Shown: positions 16,058-25,800, counted from the first letter of the stretch. The stretch: 53,528 nucleotides of DNA from Planctomycetota bacterium (GCA_014584315.1 JACTNA010000034.1:1-53528); one strand, 5' to 3'. Numbers and translations: made by a program. Notes: a model not told the origin generated them from the sequence alone.

Positions 16058-16933
16058 ATGAAGACCGCATTCAGCACGGTCGCCTGCCCCGAATGGACGC
16101 TCGGGCAGGTCTTCGACTTCGCGGCTCACCTCGAGTTTGACGGGGTCGAACTGAGGACGCTCGGTCCCGCCTCGACGGACCTGGCGTGCGATCCCGCGTT
16201 GACCGATCCGGAGAAGACCCGGGGGCTTGCGGCCGGGGCTGGGTTGTCGATCCCGAGCCTGGCGACCTCCGCCCGGTTCGACGCGCCGATCCGGCCGCCG
16301 GTGGTCGGTCGGGTCATCGGCGACGTGCTTCGGCCGATCCGGTCGGCGCAGCGCGAAGTTGAGTTGGCGGATCGGCTCGGGTGCGGTTTCGTGCGGGTCT
16401 TCGGCTTCGAGGCGCCGCGCGGCGAGCGGGTTGAGTCGTGCGTGAGCCGGATCGCCGAGCGGCTGTGGGCCGTGGCCGACACGGGACGCGCGCGCGGCGT
16501 GCGCGTCGTCGTCGAGAACGGTGGGTCGTTCCCGACCGGGGCGGACGTGGCGCGCCTGCTCGACCGGGTGGGGCACACGATGCTCGGGGCCGCGTATTCG
16601 GTCGCGGTCGGGCACGCGGCGGGTGAGGAGCCGGGCGACGCGATTCGCGCGCTCGGCGAGCGGCTCTGGACGGTGAAAGTGAAGGACCTGGCGGGCGGGC
16701 GGCCTTGCGCGCTGGGGCGCGGCGAGGTTCCGTGCCGGGCGGCGGTGGACGCGCTGGGGAACGCAGGGTTCGCGGGTTGGGTGGTCTACGAGTGGGATCG
16801 GCTGTGGATCGAAGACCTGGCGCCTCCGGAACAGGCGCTCCATGCGGCGGACGAGACGCTGCACGGGTGGATCGGTGCGGGACGAACCACGGGCGCCCGC
16901 TCGGCTGATGGGCGAGCACTCGCTGCGGTGTAG
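16058..16933 (+). CDS. sugar phosphate isomerase/epimerase-family TIM-barrel protein
   Basis: A 291-aa xylose-isomerase-like TIM-barrel protein. It begins MKTAFSTVACPEWTLGQVF, a first strand typical of the family, then EFDGVELRTL, GCGFVRVFGFEAP, VRVVVENGGSFPTGADV (a metal-ligand Glu strand) and WTVKVKDLAGG, and ends in GWVVYEWDRLW. Candidate metal ligands are the Glu in VELR, the Glu in VVVENGG and the acidic residue in YEWD. The specific substrate is unknown. The expected His in the third quarter (usually GHxxA) appears only as VAVGHAAGE. The ATG at 16058 is the first start of the conserved region. It stands alone between divergent and downstream genes. Confidence 0.8.
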   Translation: MKTAFSTVACPEWTLGQVFDFAAHLEFDGVELRTLGPASTDLACDPALTDPEKTRGLAAGAGLSIPSLATSARFDAPIRPPVVGRVIGDVLRPIRSAQREVELADRLGCGFVRVFGFEAPRGERVESCVSRIAERLWAVADTGRARGVRVVVENGGSFPTGADVARLLDRVGHTMLGAAYSVAVGHAAGEEPGDAIRALGERLWTVKVKDLAGGRPCALGRGEVPCRAAVDALGNAGFAGWVVYEWDRLWIEDLAPPEQALHAADETLHGWIGAGRTTGARSADGRALAAV

Positions 16934-17020
16934 CCGGGCTGGAAACGCGGCGGGCGTGGTCTCTAGTGTTTCGGCGTCGGCAACGGCAAACGCGGCCCAG
17001 GAAGGCCCGGAGGTGCGGTC

Positions 17021-18061
17021 ATGGCCATTCGTATCGGGATCAACGGGTTCGGGCGGATCGGTCGGCTGGTGTACCGCATCGCGGCGGAGGACCCGCGGCT
17101 GGAGATCGCGTGGGTGAACGACCTGGTGCCCGCGGACAACCTGGCGTACCTGCTGAAGTACGACACGATGCACGGGCGGTTCACGCTCGCCGGCAAGCCG
17201 GCGGTGGTCGAGGCGACGGAGGGGTCGTTCACGGTGAACGGGCGCACGACGCGAACGACGGCGGAGCGCGACCCGGCGAGACTGGCGTGGGGCGACGCGG
17301 GCGTGCAGTACGTGCTCGAGTCGACGGGGCTGTTCACGGATTACGAGGGCGCGCACAAGCACGTCGAGAACAACGGGTGTCGGCGCGTGGTCATCTCCGC
17401 GCCGACGAAGAGCACGGAGCAGGTGCCGACACTGTGCTTCAAGGTGAACCACGAGCAGTACGACCCGGCGAAGCACGACGTGGTGTCGAACGCGAGTTGC
17501 ACGACGAACTGCCTCGCGCCGGTGGCGAAGGTGATCCACGACTCGTTCGGGCTTGACGAGGGGCTGATGACGACGGTGCACGCCGCGACGGCGACCCAGC
17601 CGACGCAGGACGGCCCGAGCAAGAAGGACTGGCGCGGCGGTCGGAACGCCTACCAGAACATCATCCCGGCGAGCACGGGCGCGGCCAAGGCGGTGACGCT
17701 GTGCATCCCGAGCCTGAAGGGCAAACTGACGGGGATGGCGTTCCGCGTGCCGACGGCGGACGTGTCGGCCGTGGACCTCACGTTCCGCACTTCGCGGGCG
17801 ACGAGCCTCGACGCCATCCACCAGGCGATGCGCCAGGCCGCGGAGGGGCCGATGGCGGGCGTGCTCGGGTACACCGACGAGGAGGTCGTGTCGAGCGATT
17901 TCATCGGCGACCGGCGTTCGTCCATCTACGACGCGAAGGCGTGCATCCAGTTGAACGACCGGTTTTTCAAGGTCGTGTCGTGGTACGACAACGAGGCCGG
18001 GTACGCGGCGCGGTGCATCGACCTGATCCGGTTCATGGCGACGCGCGACGGCGTGGCGTAG
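17021..18061 (+). CDS. gap: glyceraldehyde-3-phosphate dehydrogenase, type I
   Basis: A 346-aa glycolytic NAD(P)-dependent dehydrogenase. The Rossmann start is [13 protein letters not shown], the catalytic Cys lies in [12 protein letters not shown] (near residue 150), and the His partner region is [28 protein letters not shown] and the C-terminal [12 protein letters not shown] are family hallmarks. ND following the second strand (WVNDL) is consistent with NAD preference, although that is not decisive. The ATG at 17021 has a CGGAGGTGCG Shine-Dalgarno. TAGTGT at 16964-16969 is a possible -10. Confidence 0.98.
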   Translation: MAIRIGINGFGRIGRLVYRIAAEDPRLEIAWVNDLVPADNLAYLLKYDTMHGRFTLAGKPAVVEATEGSFTVNGRTTRTTAERDPARLAWGDAGVQYVLESTGLFTDYEGAHKHVENNGCRRVVISAPTKSTEQVPTLCFKVNHEQYDPAKHDVVSNASCTTNCLAPVAKVIHDSFGLDEGLMTTVHAATATQPTQDGPSKKDWRGGRNAYQNIIPASTGAAKAVTLCIPSLKGKLTGMAFRVPTADVSAVDLTFRTSRATSLDAIHQAMRQAAEGPMAGVLGYTDEEVVSSDFIGDRRSSIYDAKACIQLNDRFFKVVSWYDNEAGYAARCIDLIRFMATRDGVA

Positions 18062-18190
18062 CGGGGCGAACGCGGGAAGTCCCTCGGTTCGGGCGATCGG
18101 GACGGGTCTGTGCGGCGCGGGGCTTGGTGGGGCAGGACGGCTCTGGTAGAGTGGCCGGGCGGGTGGGTCGCGCGCATCCGGAGGTCGGCC

Positions 18191-19039
18191 GTGGTGAGAA
18201 TGCTGGTACGGGTCGTTGTTGTCGCGTCGAGCGTGACGCCGGGGTTCGTCTTCGCCTCCGATGAGGTGTTGCTCGTCGCCGTCCGTGACAACACGCTGTG
18301 CGAAACGGACGACGGCTCGCTGAGCAACGGCGCGGGGCAGCACTGCTTCGCGGGCACGACCGCGCTGGGCGAGAAACGGCGGGCGCTCGTCGCGTTCGAT
18401 CTGGCGGGCGCGATTCCCGAGGGTTCGGTCATCGTCAGCGCGACGCTCACGCTCAATATGTCGAAGACGATCGTCGGTGGCGTGGATGTGGCGATCCATC
18501 GTGTGCTGCGGGATTGGGGGGAGGGGGCTTCGGACGCGGTCGGGGCGGAGGGTCAGGGCGCGCCGGCCGAGCCCGGCGACGCGACGTGGCTCCACACGTT
18601 CTATCCCGGGGAGTTCTGGAACCAGGCGGGCGGGGACTTCGATCCGGCGCCGTCGGCGAGCGTCGTCGTGGGCGCCGTTGGGGCGTACGCCTGGGGATCG
18701 ACCGACCGCATGGTGGCGGACGTGCAGGCGTGGCTGGACGATCCGACGACGAACTTCGGATGGGTCGCGGTCGCCGACGAGAGCGTGGTGCCCGGCGCGA
18801 AGCGGTTTGACACGCGCGAGCACCCGGACCCCCTCGTGCGGCCGACGCTGCGTGTGGAGTTCGTGCCGCCGTGCGTGGCGGACTGGGACGGCGACGGCGC
18901 GGCGACGACGCTGGATTTCCTCGCGTTCCTGAACGACTGGGCGGCGGGCGATCCTCGTGCCGACCTGAACGGCGACGGGACGGTGAACACGATTGACTTT
19001 CTGGCGTTCCTGAACGCCTGGAGCGCGGGCTGCGGGTAG
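18191..19039 (+). CDS. secreted DNRLRE-like protein with C-terminal dockerin-type repeat pair
   Basis: About 282 aa. A signal peptide (RMLVRVVVVASSVTPGFVFA, cleavage near Ala) leads into a carbohydrate-binding-like beta domain of the DNRLRE type: AVRDNTLCETDDGSLSNGAG, RALVAFDLAGAIPEGSVIVS and VADVQAWLDDPTTNFGWV. The C-terminus carries two EF-hand-like motifs, DWDGDGAATTLDFLAFLNDW and DLNGDGTVNTIDFLAFLNAW, ending GCG. This is the Phycisphaerae/planctomycete type of dockerin-like tail, often linked to surface attachment or export. The start is GTG 18191, six bases after GGAGG; ATG 18200 is an alternative. A TAGAGT hexamer lies at 18147-18152. Confidence 0.88.
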   Translation: MVRMLVRVVVVASSVTPGFVFASDEVLLVAVRDNTLCETDDGSLSNGAGQHCFAGTTALGEKRRALVAFDLAGAIPEGSVIVSATLTLNMSKTIVGGVDVAIHRVLRDWGEGASDAVGAEGQGAPAEPGDATWLHTFYPGEFWNQAGGDFDPAPSASVVVGAVGAYAWGSTDRMVADVQAWLDDPTTNFGWVAVADESVVPGAKRFDTREHPDPLVRPTLRVEFVPPCVADWDGDGAATTLDFLAFLNDWAAGDPRADLNGDGTVNTIDFLAFLNAWSAGCG

Positions 19040-19075
19040 ACACGGACCGTGAGCGATGGCCGGGGAGGTGCGTCG

Positions 19076-20545
19076 ATGGTGCTGAAGCGTGCGACGGTGG
19101 CACTCGTGATCGGAGCGGCCGCGTTGCTGCCGCGGGCTGCGAGCGGGCAGCGGACGCCGGAGGTCGCGCCCCCGGCCGCGATGACGCAGCCGCGATTCGC
19201 GGTGGAGGGCGTCGTGCCGCCGCCGGAGTTTCTCGGGTTCGATCGGGACGGCGTGGTGATCGTGCGGTTCACGCTGCCGATCGACCCGGCGACGCTGGGT
19301 TCGCACACGCTGAACGTGGCGGGGCGCTGGAGCGGCCCGGTATGGGGTGAGCACGTGCTGTTGGACAGCCGCACGGTGGCGTTCGTGCGCGATCGGGCGT
19401 ATTCGCCCGGGGAGCGCGTGACCGTGCAGGTGTCGCGCGGGCTGAAGGCGGTCAACGGCGCTTCGCTTGCGACCGGGTACACGTCGGGATTCTGGGCGCG
19501 GAGCGGGCCCGGCTCGCTGAACTTCACGATGGCGGGTGTGCTGATCCCCGGGGACGTGCCGTACGGGGCGCACGGGGGCGACCTGGACGACGACGGCGAC
19601 CTGGACCTCGCGGTGCCGAACGAGGCGACCTCGAACGTCTCGGTCTTTCTGAACAACGGCGACGGCACGTTCACCGCGCCGGTCCACTACGGCGCGGGGC
19701 TTCATTGCAGCCCGAACGAGGGTCTCGACCTGAACGGCGATGGCATCGTCGATCTCGCCGTGGCGAACATCTTGGACCACAACGTGTCGATCCTGATCGG
19801 GGTGGGCGACGGGACGTTCCTGCCGCAGGTGAAGTACGCCGTGGGGCAGCAGCCTCGCGGGCTGGCGGCGTTCGACGCGGACGGCGACGGGTTTCCCGAC
19901 CTTGTGACGGCGAATCGAGTCTCCTCGACGCTCTCGTTCCTTCGCAACCGCGGCGACGGCACGTTCGACCCGGCCGTGAGTTTCGACGCGGGCGTGAGCG
20001 GCGAGACGGGCGTTGTCGCCGCGGACATGAACGGCGATGGGATCATGGACCTGATCGTGATCGGGTGGGGCAACTCGCGCATCTCGACGATGCTGGGGGA
20101 CGGCGCGGGCGGATTCACGCTGCACGCCTCGATCCCGACGAGTTCGCGCCCGTGGATGGTCGCGTGCGGCGACCTGAACGGCGACGGCGTGCCCGACGCG
20201 GCGGTCGCGTGCTCGTCGGCGGGGCGTGCCGCGATCCACTTCGGCGACGGGCTGGGCGGGGTGGGGCCGGAGACGTGGTTCGATTCGGGCGAGTTCCCGA
20301 TCGCGATCGACCTGGGCGACCTGGACGGCGACGGGAGCCTCGACATGGTCACGTCGAGTTACGGGTCGGGCGATTTCCACGTCTACACGAACAACGGCGC
20401 GGGCGTCTTCACGCTGCGGTTCACGCTGCCGGCGGTGACGGCGGGGTCGTGCGCGGTGCTGCACGATCGCGACGGCGACGGGGACACGGACATCACCGGG
20501 ATCGACGAGAACGCCGACCGGATCATCCTGTACCGTCAGGACTGA
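19076..20545 (+). CDS. secreted FG-GAP/VCBS-repeat protein
   Basis: A 489-aa exported protein. The signal peptide (MVLKRATVALVIGAAALLPRAASG) is followed by a bacterial Ig-like domain (about 50-150, FTLPIDPATLGSHTLNV, GERVTVQVSRGL). Then come about six calcium-binding FG-GAP repeats with DxDxDGxxD loops (DLDDDGDLDLAV, DLNGDGIVDLAV, DADGDGFPDLVT, DMNGDGIMDLIV, DLNGDGVPDAAV, DLDGDGSLDMVT), predicted to form a beta-propeller like integrin alpha heads. GGAGG lies 8 nt before the ATG at 19076. It is 36 bp after the dockerin-tailed protein, so the two may be co-expressed surface proteins. Confidence 0.92.
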   Translation: MVLKRATVALVIGAAALLPRAASGQRTPEVAPPAAMTQPRFAVEGVVPPPEFLGFDRDGVVIVRFTLPIDPATLGSHTLNVAGRWSGPVWGEHVLLDSRTVAFVRDRAYSPGERVTVQVSRGLKAVNGASLATGYTSGFWARSGPGSLNFTMAGVLIPGDVPYGAHGGDLDDDGDLDLAVPNEATSNVSVFLNNGDGTFTAPVHYGAGLHCSPNEGLDLNGDGIVDLAVANILDHNVSILIGVGDGTFLPQVKYAVGQQPRGLAAFDADGDGFPDLVTANRVSSTLSFLRNRGDGTFDPAVSFDAGVSGETGVVAADMNGDGIMDLIVIGWGNSRISTMLGDGAGGFTLHASIPTSSRPWMVACGDLNGDGVPDAAVACSSAGRAAIHFGDGLGGVGPETWFDSGEFPIAIDLGDLDGDGSLDMVTSSYGSGDFHVYTNNGAGVFTLRFTLPAVTAGSCAVLHDRDGDGDTDITGIDENADRIILYRQD

Positions 20546-20557
20546 CGATGGGGGATG

Positions 20558-20588
20558 AAAAAGGCCCGCGCCGAGCGTGGCGCGGGCC
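20558..20588 (-). terminator. Rho-independent terminator of the redoxin gene
   Basis: A perfect 10-bp stem, GGCCCGCGCC (20563-20572) with GGCGCGGGCC (20579-20588), around a 6-nt loop. On the minus strand it is followed by five T. It lies 30 bp after the redoxin stop. It also sits just past the FG-GAP stop on the plus strand, where no T-tract follows. Confidence 0.85.
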
Positions 20589-20618
20589 GTGCGTGCCGGG
20601 ATCGAATGGGGGTGCGCG

Positions 20619-21290
20619 TCAGTTGCGGCCGTACTTCACGGAGCAGCCGTAGGGCTTGGCGAAGGGCGTGGCGACGGTGCTGCCGGCGAGGACGGCCTCG
20701 AGGGCGTCCTTGACGTAGTTGGTCTCGCCGAGGCGGTTCGGGCTGGAGTCGCTGTCGATCGCGCCGGCGTAGGCGATGATGCCGTTCTTGTCGATGACGT
20801 ACATGGTGGGGGTGTTCTTGGAGCCGTAGGCGCGTCCCGTCTGGCCGGTGAAGTCGTGCAGGATGGGGTAGGCGATGCCCCACTCCTTGCGGAACTTCTC
20901 GTTCACGTCCGCGCCGGTCGTGGAGTTGCCCTCATGGGCGGAGTTGATCGCGAGCCAGACCACGCCCTTGTCCTTGTAGGCCTTGGCGAGGTCGCTCATG
21001 GTCTTGTTGTGGGCGTGGTGCTTGACGACGTAGGGGCACTCGCCGTTGAACCACTCGAGGACGACGACGTTGCCCTTCTGAATGTACTCGCTCAGGACGT
21101 GGGTCTTGCCCTCGGTGTCCACGAGTTTGAAGTCGGGGGCCTTCTGGCCGACGAGTTTCTCGGGGTTCGCCATCTGGACGGCGGCGGGCTTGACGGCGTC
21201 CTGCGCCGAGGCGAGCGGCGCGGCGATCGTCATCGCGCACGCGGCGAGGAGAGCGGCGAGAGCGCCGGACTTGCGGGAACGGGTGAGCAT
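20619..21290 (-). CDS. exported redoxin/thioredoxin-family protein
   Basis: A 223-aa protein with a signal peptide (LAALLAACAMTIAAPLASA) and a redoxin domain: GQKAPDFKLVDTEGK, VVLEWFNGECPYV, TPTMYVIDKNGIIAYAG. The active-site region has a single Cys (near 85, GECPY) instead of CxxC. A second conserved-looking Cys lies in the C-terminal PYGCSVKY, as in the AhpC/TSA-like redoxins that end GCSIK. It probably acts in thiol chemistry outside the cytoplasm; peroxidase or reductase activity cannot be decided. It lies 58 bp downstream of the DsbD-N-like gene on the same strand and ends at a clear terminator. Confidence 0.9.
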   Translation of the reverse strand: MLTRSRKSGALAALLAACAMTIAAPLASAQDAVKPAAVQMANPEKLVGQKAPDFKLVDTEGKTHVLSEYIQKGNVVVLEWFNGECPYVVKHHAHNKTMSDLAKAYKDKGVVWLAINSAHEGNSTTGADVNEKFRKEWGIAYPILHDFTGQTGRAYGSKNTPTMYVIDKNGIIAYAGAIDSDSSPNRLGETNYVKDALEAVLAGSTVATPFAKPYGCSVKYGRN

Positions 21291-21348
21291 GAATGGCCTC
21301 CTTGTGCGTTGTCCGGGCGGACCGGCGCGTCGGCGACGCGAAGACCGG

Positions 21349-22161
21349 TTACTGCCCCGGGCGAGCCGCGGACGGCGGCTCGGTGAACACTCGGTACACG
21401 GCCGACGGCCCCTCGCCGATCGGCCAGACTTCCATGACGCCGTGGACGGGTTGATCGCCCTCCCGGAATCGAACGGCGAGACGACCCCCGTCGGCCACGC
21501 CGTCGTCGAGAATTGATACCGGCTCCAACGAGTCCCGTCGCGGGTAGAACGCCACGCGGGCGGCGTTTGACGCGGTCAGCAGGAGTGTACGCCCCTCCCA
21601 GCGGATCGAATCAGGGGGAATCACCCGGGGAAGGCGAGTCCGCGACTCCTCAATCAGCGGGAGATCGCGCGAGGGGCGTCGCGGCTCGCCGGGGCGACCG
21701 ATGAGGATTGGGGCCTCTAGATCGGCGGCCTCGGGGAGGCAGAGGTCGGCACAGACCAGCCAAGCGAGCGAGAGCCTGACGCGTTCGATCCGCCCGGGCC
21801 GGGCGTGCTCCGGCACTTCGAGCGGGAGGAGCAGGGTGACGCGGTGTTCGTACACGTGGTCAAGGATGCCCTCGGCCGGGAAGTACCGCTTCGGCGCGGG
21901 CCAGTGGATGTCGCCTGCCCGCCAGCCGGCCGGGAGGTCCGCCTCGATCTCGACGGCCATGCCCGAGTCGTTGATGCCGTCCCAGTAGATGTGCCATCCG
22001 TCCTCGATCTCGAAGGCGATGCCGATCCAGGCGGTCTCGCCGGGGGTGGCGGTGAGATGCTCAAGGACGATCCGAGGTTTGGCGTGGACCGGGGGGGCGG
22101 GCTGCGCGAGCGTGAGCGAAGCAATGAGGGCTGCGGCGATGATGACACCGAAGCGGAGCAT
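21349..22161 (-). CDS. exported DsbD N-terminal-domain-like protein
   Basis: A 270-aa protein with a signal peptide (MLRFGVIIAAALIASLTLAQ). The body matches the periplasmic alpha domain of DsbD: GWHIYWDGINDSG, LPAGWRAGDIHWPAPKRY, VYEHRVTLLLPL and SLAWLVCADLCLPEA with a Cys pair near 137/141. The membrane and C-terminal thioredoxin domains of DsbD are absent, so it is a stand-alone domain, perhaps receiving or passing electrons to the redoxin encoded next. AGGAG precedes the ATG by 8 nt. It is divergent from the rhodanese-like lipoprotein. Confidence 0.85.
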   Translation of the reverse strand: MLRFGVIIAAALIASLTLAQPAPPVHAKPRIVLEHLTATPGETAWIGIAFEIEDGWHIYWDGINDSGMAVEIEADLPAGWRAGDIHWPAPKRYFPAEGILDHVYEHRVTLLLPLEVPEHARPGRIERVRLSLAWLVCADLCLPEAADLEAPILIGRPGEPRRPSRDLPLIEESRTRLPRVIPPDSIRWEGRTLLLTASNAARVAFYPRRDSLEPVSILDDGVADGGRLAVRFREGDQPVHGVMEVWPIGEGPSAVYRVFTEPPSAARPGQ

Positions 22162-22222
22162 CGCTGGGACTCCTGTGGGGGCAAGCCCGTTGCGCCGGGC
22201 TGATCGCGCCCGGCAGGCCGAC

Positions 22223-22228
22223 TATTCT
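22223..22228 (+). promoter_or_regulatory. candidate -10 (TATTCT), leaderless arrangement
   Basis: TATTCT is followed by exactly six bases and then the ATG at 22235. No Shine-Dalgarno is present. It matches the spacing at purQ, kdsD and the zinc-ribbon genes. Confidence 0.45.
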
Positions 22229-22234
22229 CCCCGC

Positions 22235-22693
22235 ATGAGGACACGGAATCGACTGCCGGGAGCGTGGATTCTGACGATCGGGGCCGGGGTGCTGGCCGGG
22301 GTGAGCCTCGGGGGCTGTGGCACGACGACGAGCGACCGTCACCTGGATCGAACTCGGATTTCCACGGAGGAGGTTCGGCGGCTGACGCTGGACGGCGAGC
22401 GTCAGCCGCGGGCGGTGGCGCTGTTGGATGCCCGATCGGAGCAGGAGTACCGGGCGGGGCACATCGCCGGCGCGCGCCGGATCGACCTGACGAGGCTCCC
22501 CGTGCGGGGGGGGCGAGACCCCGAGTTGGAGTCCTTCCGCAGCCTGGTGGTGTACGGCAACAATCGGGGCACGGCGACCGCGAAAGCCGTGGGCAAGCGG
22601 CTGATGGAACTTGAGTACAAGAACGTCCGCTGGTACGCGGACGGTCTGGACGCGTGGATCGCGGCGGGGTATCCAACATCCACGGGCGAGTGA
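22235..22693 (+). CDS. rhodanese-like lipoprotein lacking the catalytic cysteine
   Basis: A 152-aa protein. The lipobox GVSLGGC predicts lipidation. The rhodanese fold follows: STEEVRRLTLDGERQ, VALLDARSEQEYRAGHIAGA (the classic DxR...F/Y..GHI motif), SLVVYGNNRGTATAKAVGKRL and WYADGLDAWIAAGYP. The position expected to hold the sulfur-carrying Cys (VVYCxxG) reads VVYGNNRG, so sulfurtransferase activity is unlikely and a binding role is more plausible. It is divergent from, and probably functionally near, the DsbD-N/redoxin pair. The ATG at 22235 is fixed by the TATTCT-N6 arrangement and the short signal. Confidence 0.88.
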   Translation: MRTRNRLPGAWILTIGAGVLAGVSLGGCGTTTSDRHLDRTRISTEEVRRLTLDGERQPRAVALLDARSEQEYRAGHIAGARRIDLTRLPVRGGRDPELESFRSLVVYGNNRGTATAKAVGKRLMELEYKNVRWYADGLDAWIAAGYPTSTGE

Positions 22694-22741
22694 TCGGGCC
22701 ATGCATGGCGGGCGGGGCGCGTGACTCGGTGACGCTTGCGA

Positions 22742-22757
22742 GCGGGCTGACGCCCGC
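22742..22757. repeat. GCGGGC-TGAC-GCCCGC palindrome in a dispersed-repeat-like stretch
   Basis: A 6-bp perfect stem with a TGAC loop, 48 bp after the rhodanese stop, preceded by GTGACGCTTGCGAG. The stretch resembles intergenic repeats I recall as common in planctomycete genomes; this has not been checked here. It could end the rhodanese transcript. Confidence 0.5.
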
Positions 22758-22837
22758 GGCTCTGAGGGGGGAGGGCGCGGGCTGACGGTGCGCGTCGTGC
22801 GAATCCCCATCCCCATGAGTTCGGGATGAAGCGCAGG

Positions 22838-22873
22838 AAAAGCGGAGCGGGGCCGGATGGCACACCGCTCCGC
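22838..22873 (-). terminator. Rho-independent terminator of the giant exoprotein gene
   Basis: On the minus strand a 9-bp perfect stem (22873-22865 with 22850-22842, arms GCGGAGCGG and CCGCTCCGC) with a 14-nt loop is followed by TTTT. It lies 27 bp beyond the stop at 22900. Confidence 0.8.
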
Positions 22874-22899
22874 GAGGGGGGCGTCGTTGACTGTTTGCG

Positions 22900-25800
22900 T
22901 CAGCCGAGGGTGGGGACGGCGTTGGTGAGGCCGAAGGGCGCGCCGCCGGTGCCCCATCCGCCGCGGAGGAAGAGGTCGTAGTGGCTGAAGCCGACGATGA
23001 CGGGGATCGGCGCGGTGGCGGAGATGGAGAAGAAGTTGAGTCCTGGGCGACCGAGGACGGAGAACGGATCGAAGTGCGCCGGTCGATTGGCGTTGGCCTC
23101 GAAGGCGGAGCCGAGGACTTCGTGCAGGCGGACTTCGGCGAAGGCCCGGGCGCCGACGGGGACGACGAGCGTGTCGTCGGTGCCGTCGAGGAAGAGGAGT
23201 CGGACGGAGATGTTGGTGGAGACCGGGGTGGGGTTGTAGAGGGTGAGGGTCTCGAAGTAGGACTCGCCGGCGAGGACGGTGTTGATGAAGGCGTCGCCGA
23301 AGAACCAGCCGGTGGCGGCGAGGCTGTTGCCGCGCACGTCGTGGCCCTCGCCGGAGCGGCGTTCCGAGCCGAACGCGCTGACGGGCACGTTCGAGGTGTA
23401 GCGGACGCCGACGGGTTGGCCGACGGCGAACCCGAGGTCGCCGCCGGCGAGGACGACGGTGCCGCGTGCGGGGATCTCGACGGTCTTGACGACGTCGGGG
23501 AGCGCCACGCGGGTGTAGCGCCCTCTGACGGTGACGGAGGCGGGGACGGGGTTGGAGTTGTAGAGGACGAGTTCGGCGGCTGAGCCGTTGCCGTTGGTCA
23601 GGCCGGGGACCGCGCCGACGGTGCTGCCGCCGGTGGAGTCGCCGAGGGAGCCGAAGCCGGCCATGCCCGGGGAGTCGTAGTGGCTGATGGCGGCGACGAT
23701 GCCGCGGAAGGCGGCGGCGTTGGCGGGGTCGGCCGCGGCCGCGGTCACGCGAGCGCCGAAGACGCCGGTGGGGAGGGAGTTGATCTCGTTGATGTTCCAT
23801 CCGCCGCGGCGCAGGCCGGCGACGGTGGAGGTGAAGGACGTCTCGTTGCCGTTGGTGTCGTGCGCGGTGAAGGTGACGTTGACGTCGAAGTCGAAGGGGT
23901 TGTAGAAGACGATGAAGTCGAAGATGGACCCCGGGACGCGCTCGACACGGGCGAAGGTCCAGATCGTGGAGATGCGGTTGGTGAATGCATCGCCGACCGC
24001 GCTGTTGAAGTCGTAGCGAGCCATGGTGGCGGCGAGCGGGCCGCCGATGGACTCGACGACCACGGAGTACGGCTCGGTGCGTGCGCCGACGGGCGAGCCG
24101 TTGGCGGCATCGCTGATGGTCACGCCGCCGCGGCTTCCGGCGGGGATGGTCTCGTTCTGGACGATGGTCTGATCGCGGTCGCCGGTCTCGTATCGGAGTG
24201 TGATCGAGTAGGTGACGGGGAAGGGGTTGGGGTTGTTCAGCGAGACGAACTCGCGGATGGTGGAGCCGGTGAAGCCTTCGGGGTAGTAGAGCTTGAAGAC
24301 GGCGGGGGGGGTGTCGAGGCGGAGGGTGTAGGAGCCCACGCCGTTGCCGAGGCCGGTGACGACGATCCAGAACTGCTGCCCCGCGCCGGCGACGTCGAAG
24401 GCCAGGTTGGCGGTCGCGCCGGGGATGCCGGTCGCGTCGAAGGCCTGCACGGCCTGGAGGTCGGGGGCATTGAGGACCGTCACGCTGGCGTCGAGGAGAG
24501 AGCCGGTGGGCGTCACGACCTGGACGTAGACTCGGCCGGCGCCGAGCGTGGTGAAGGTGAACAGGTCGCGTTCGCCGGGGCGTGAGATGACGCCGCTGAC
24601 CGAGCCGTTGCCGTCCTCGGAACTGAGCGTGATGGTCGTGGGATCGCCGAAGTCCACGTCCCCGCCGCCGCCGCCGGAGCCATCGCCGGGCGGGCCGTCG
24701 ACGAGGAGGTGGTACTCGCCGGTGCGGTTGTTGAGGTTCGCCTCGACGAGGACGTAGTAGCGTTGGTTGATGAACGTGTTGGTGAGGACAACGGCGACTG
24801 CCTCTCCTGGGGCCGCGCCGATGACGGGGTTCACCGACACGTCGTCGGTGACGAGGTTGAAGTCGGCGTCGAAGATCGTCAGCTTGGCCGTCATCGCGAT
24901 CTGCGTGGTGTCGAGCGGTGAGAGGCTGATGGTGACGACGCCGTCGGCGATGGTGAGGAACGTGAAGAGGTCGGAGTCGCCGAGCGGGAAGATGGTCGGG
25001 TTCGACGGGTGGCCCATGGTCATGGTGCCGACGGAGCCGTCACCCGTGGTGGAATCGAGCGGGATCGGTGTGGCGAGGAACCATTCGTTGGCGTTGGGGT
25101 GGTCGTCGATGGGGGGCACGAGCATGTTGACGTTGTACCCACCCGTGCGCTGCGCGCCGGAGGCGATGGTGGAGGCCTCGATGAGGATGAAGTAGGACTG
25201 CCCGCGGATGACCTGCCCCTGGATGGCGGCTGGGATGACGCCGTCCACGGGCGCGACGACGTCGTTGCCGTTCGAATCGAGGAGAGAGACCTTCGGGAGG
25301 AAGGAACTGCCCGAGGGTCGGCTGATGGTGATGCGGGCCAACCCGCCGGCGGGTGCGGTGAAGCGGAAGAGATCGGTATCGCCGACGACCTCGATGATGC
25401 CGGAGGACGATCCTTCGCCGGTCCCCGAGTCGACGCCGATGGGCGTGGCGAGCGAGAACTGCCCTTCGTCGGCGTGGTCGTCGGTGGGGGGGAAGCCGAT
25501 GTCGATTCGATAATCGCCGAAGTCGTTGTTGGCGTTGGAGCCGCGGACCACGAGGTAGTACCACGGATACTCCAGCCCGGTGTCGTCGCTGATCCGGTCG
25601 CCGTTGACGGCGAAGACGACGCGGGCGTTGGTGTCCGTGCCGCTGATGTCGTCGTTGCTTCCGATGCGCAGGAGGATGGTGTGGCCCGCGGGATCGACGG
25701 AGGTCTCGTAGACGTCGAGGCGTGGATTGAAGCCCTGCGTGAGGCTGGTGACGGTGGCGGTGAACTGGGCGAAATCCCGCGTGCGCACCTTGAAGACGTC

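Noticed and set aside
15992..20464. 1,490-codon open frame on the minus strand
   Set aside because: It is antisense to the sugar-isomerase-like gene, gap and two secreted proteins whose domains are unmistakable. The translation is Arg/His/Pro-rich low-complexity sequence, as expected from a shadow frame in high-GC DNA.
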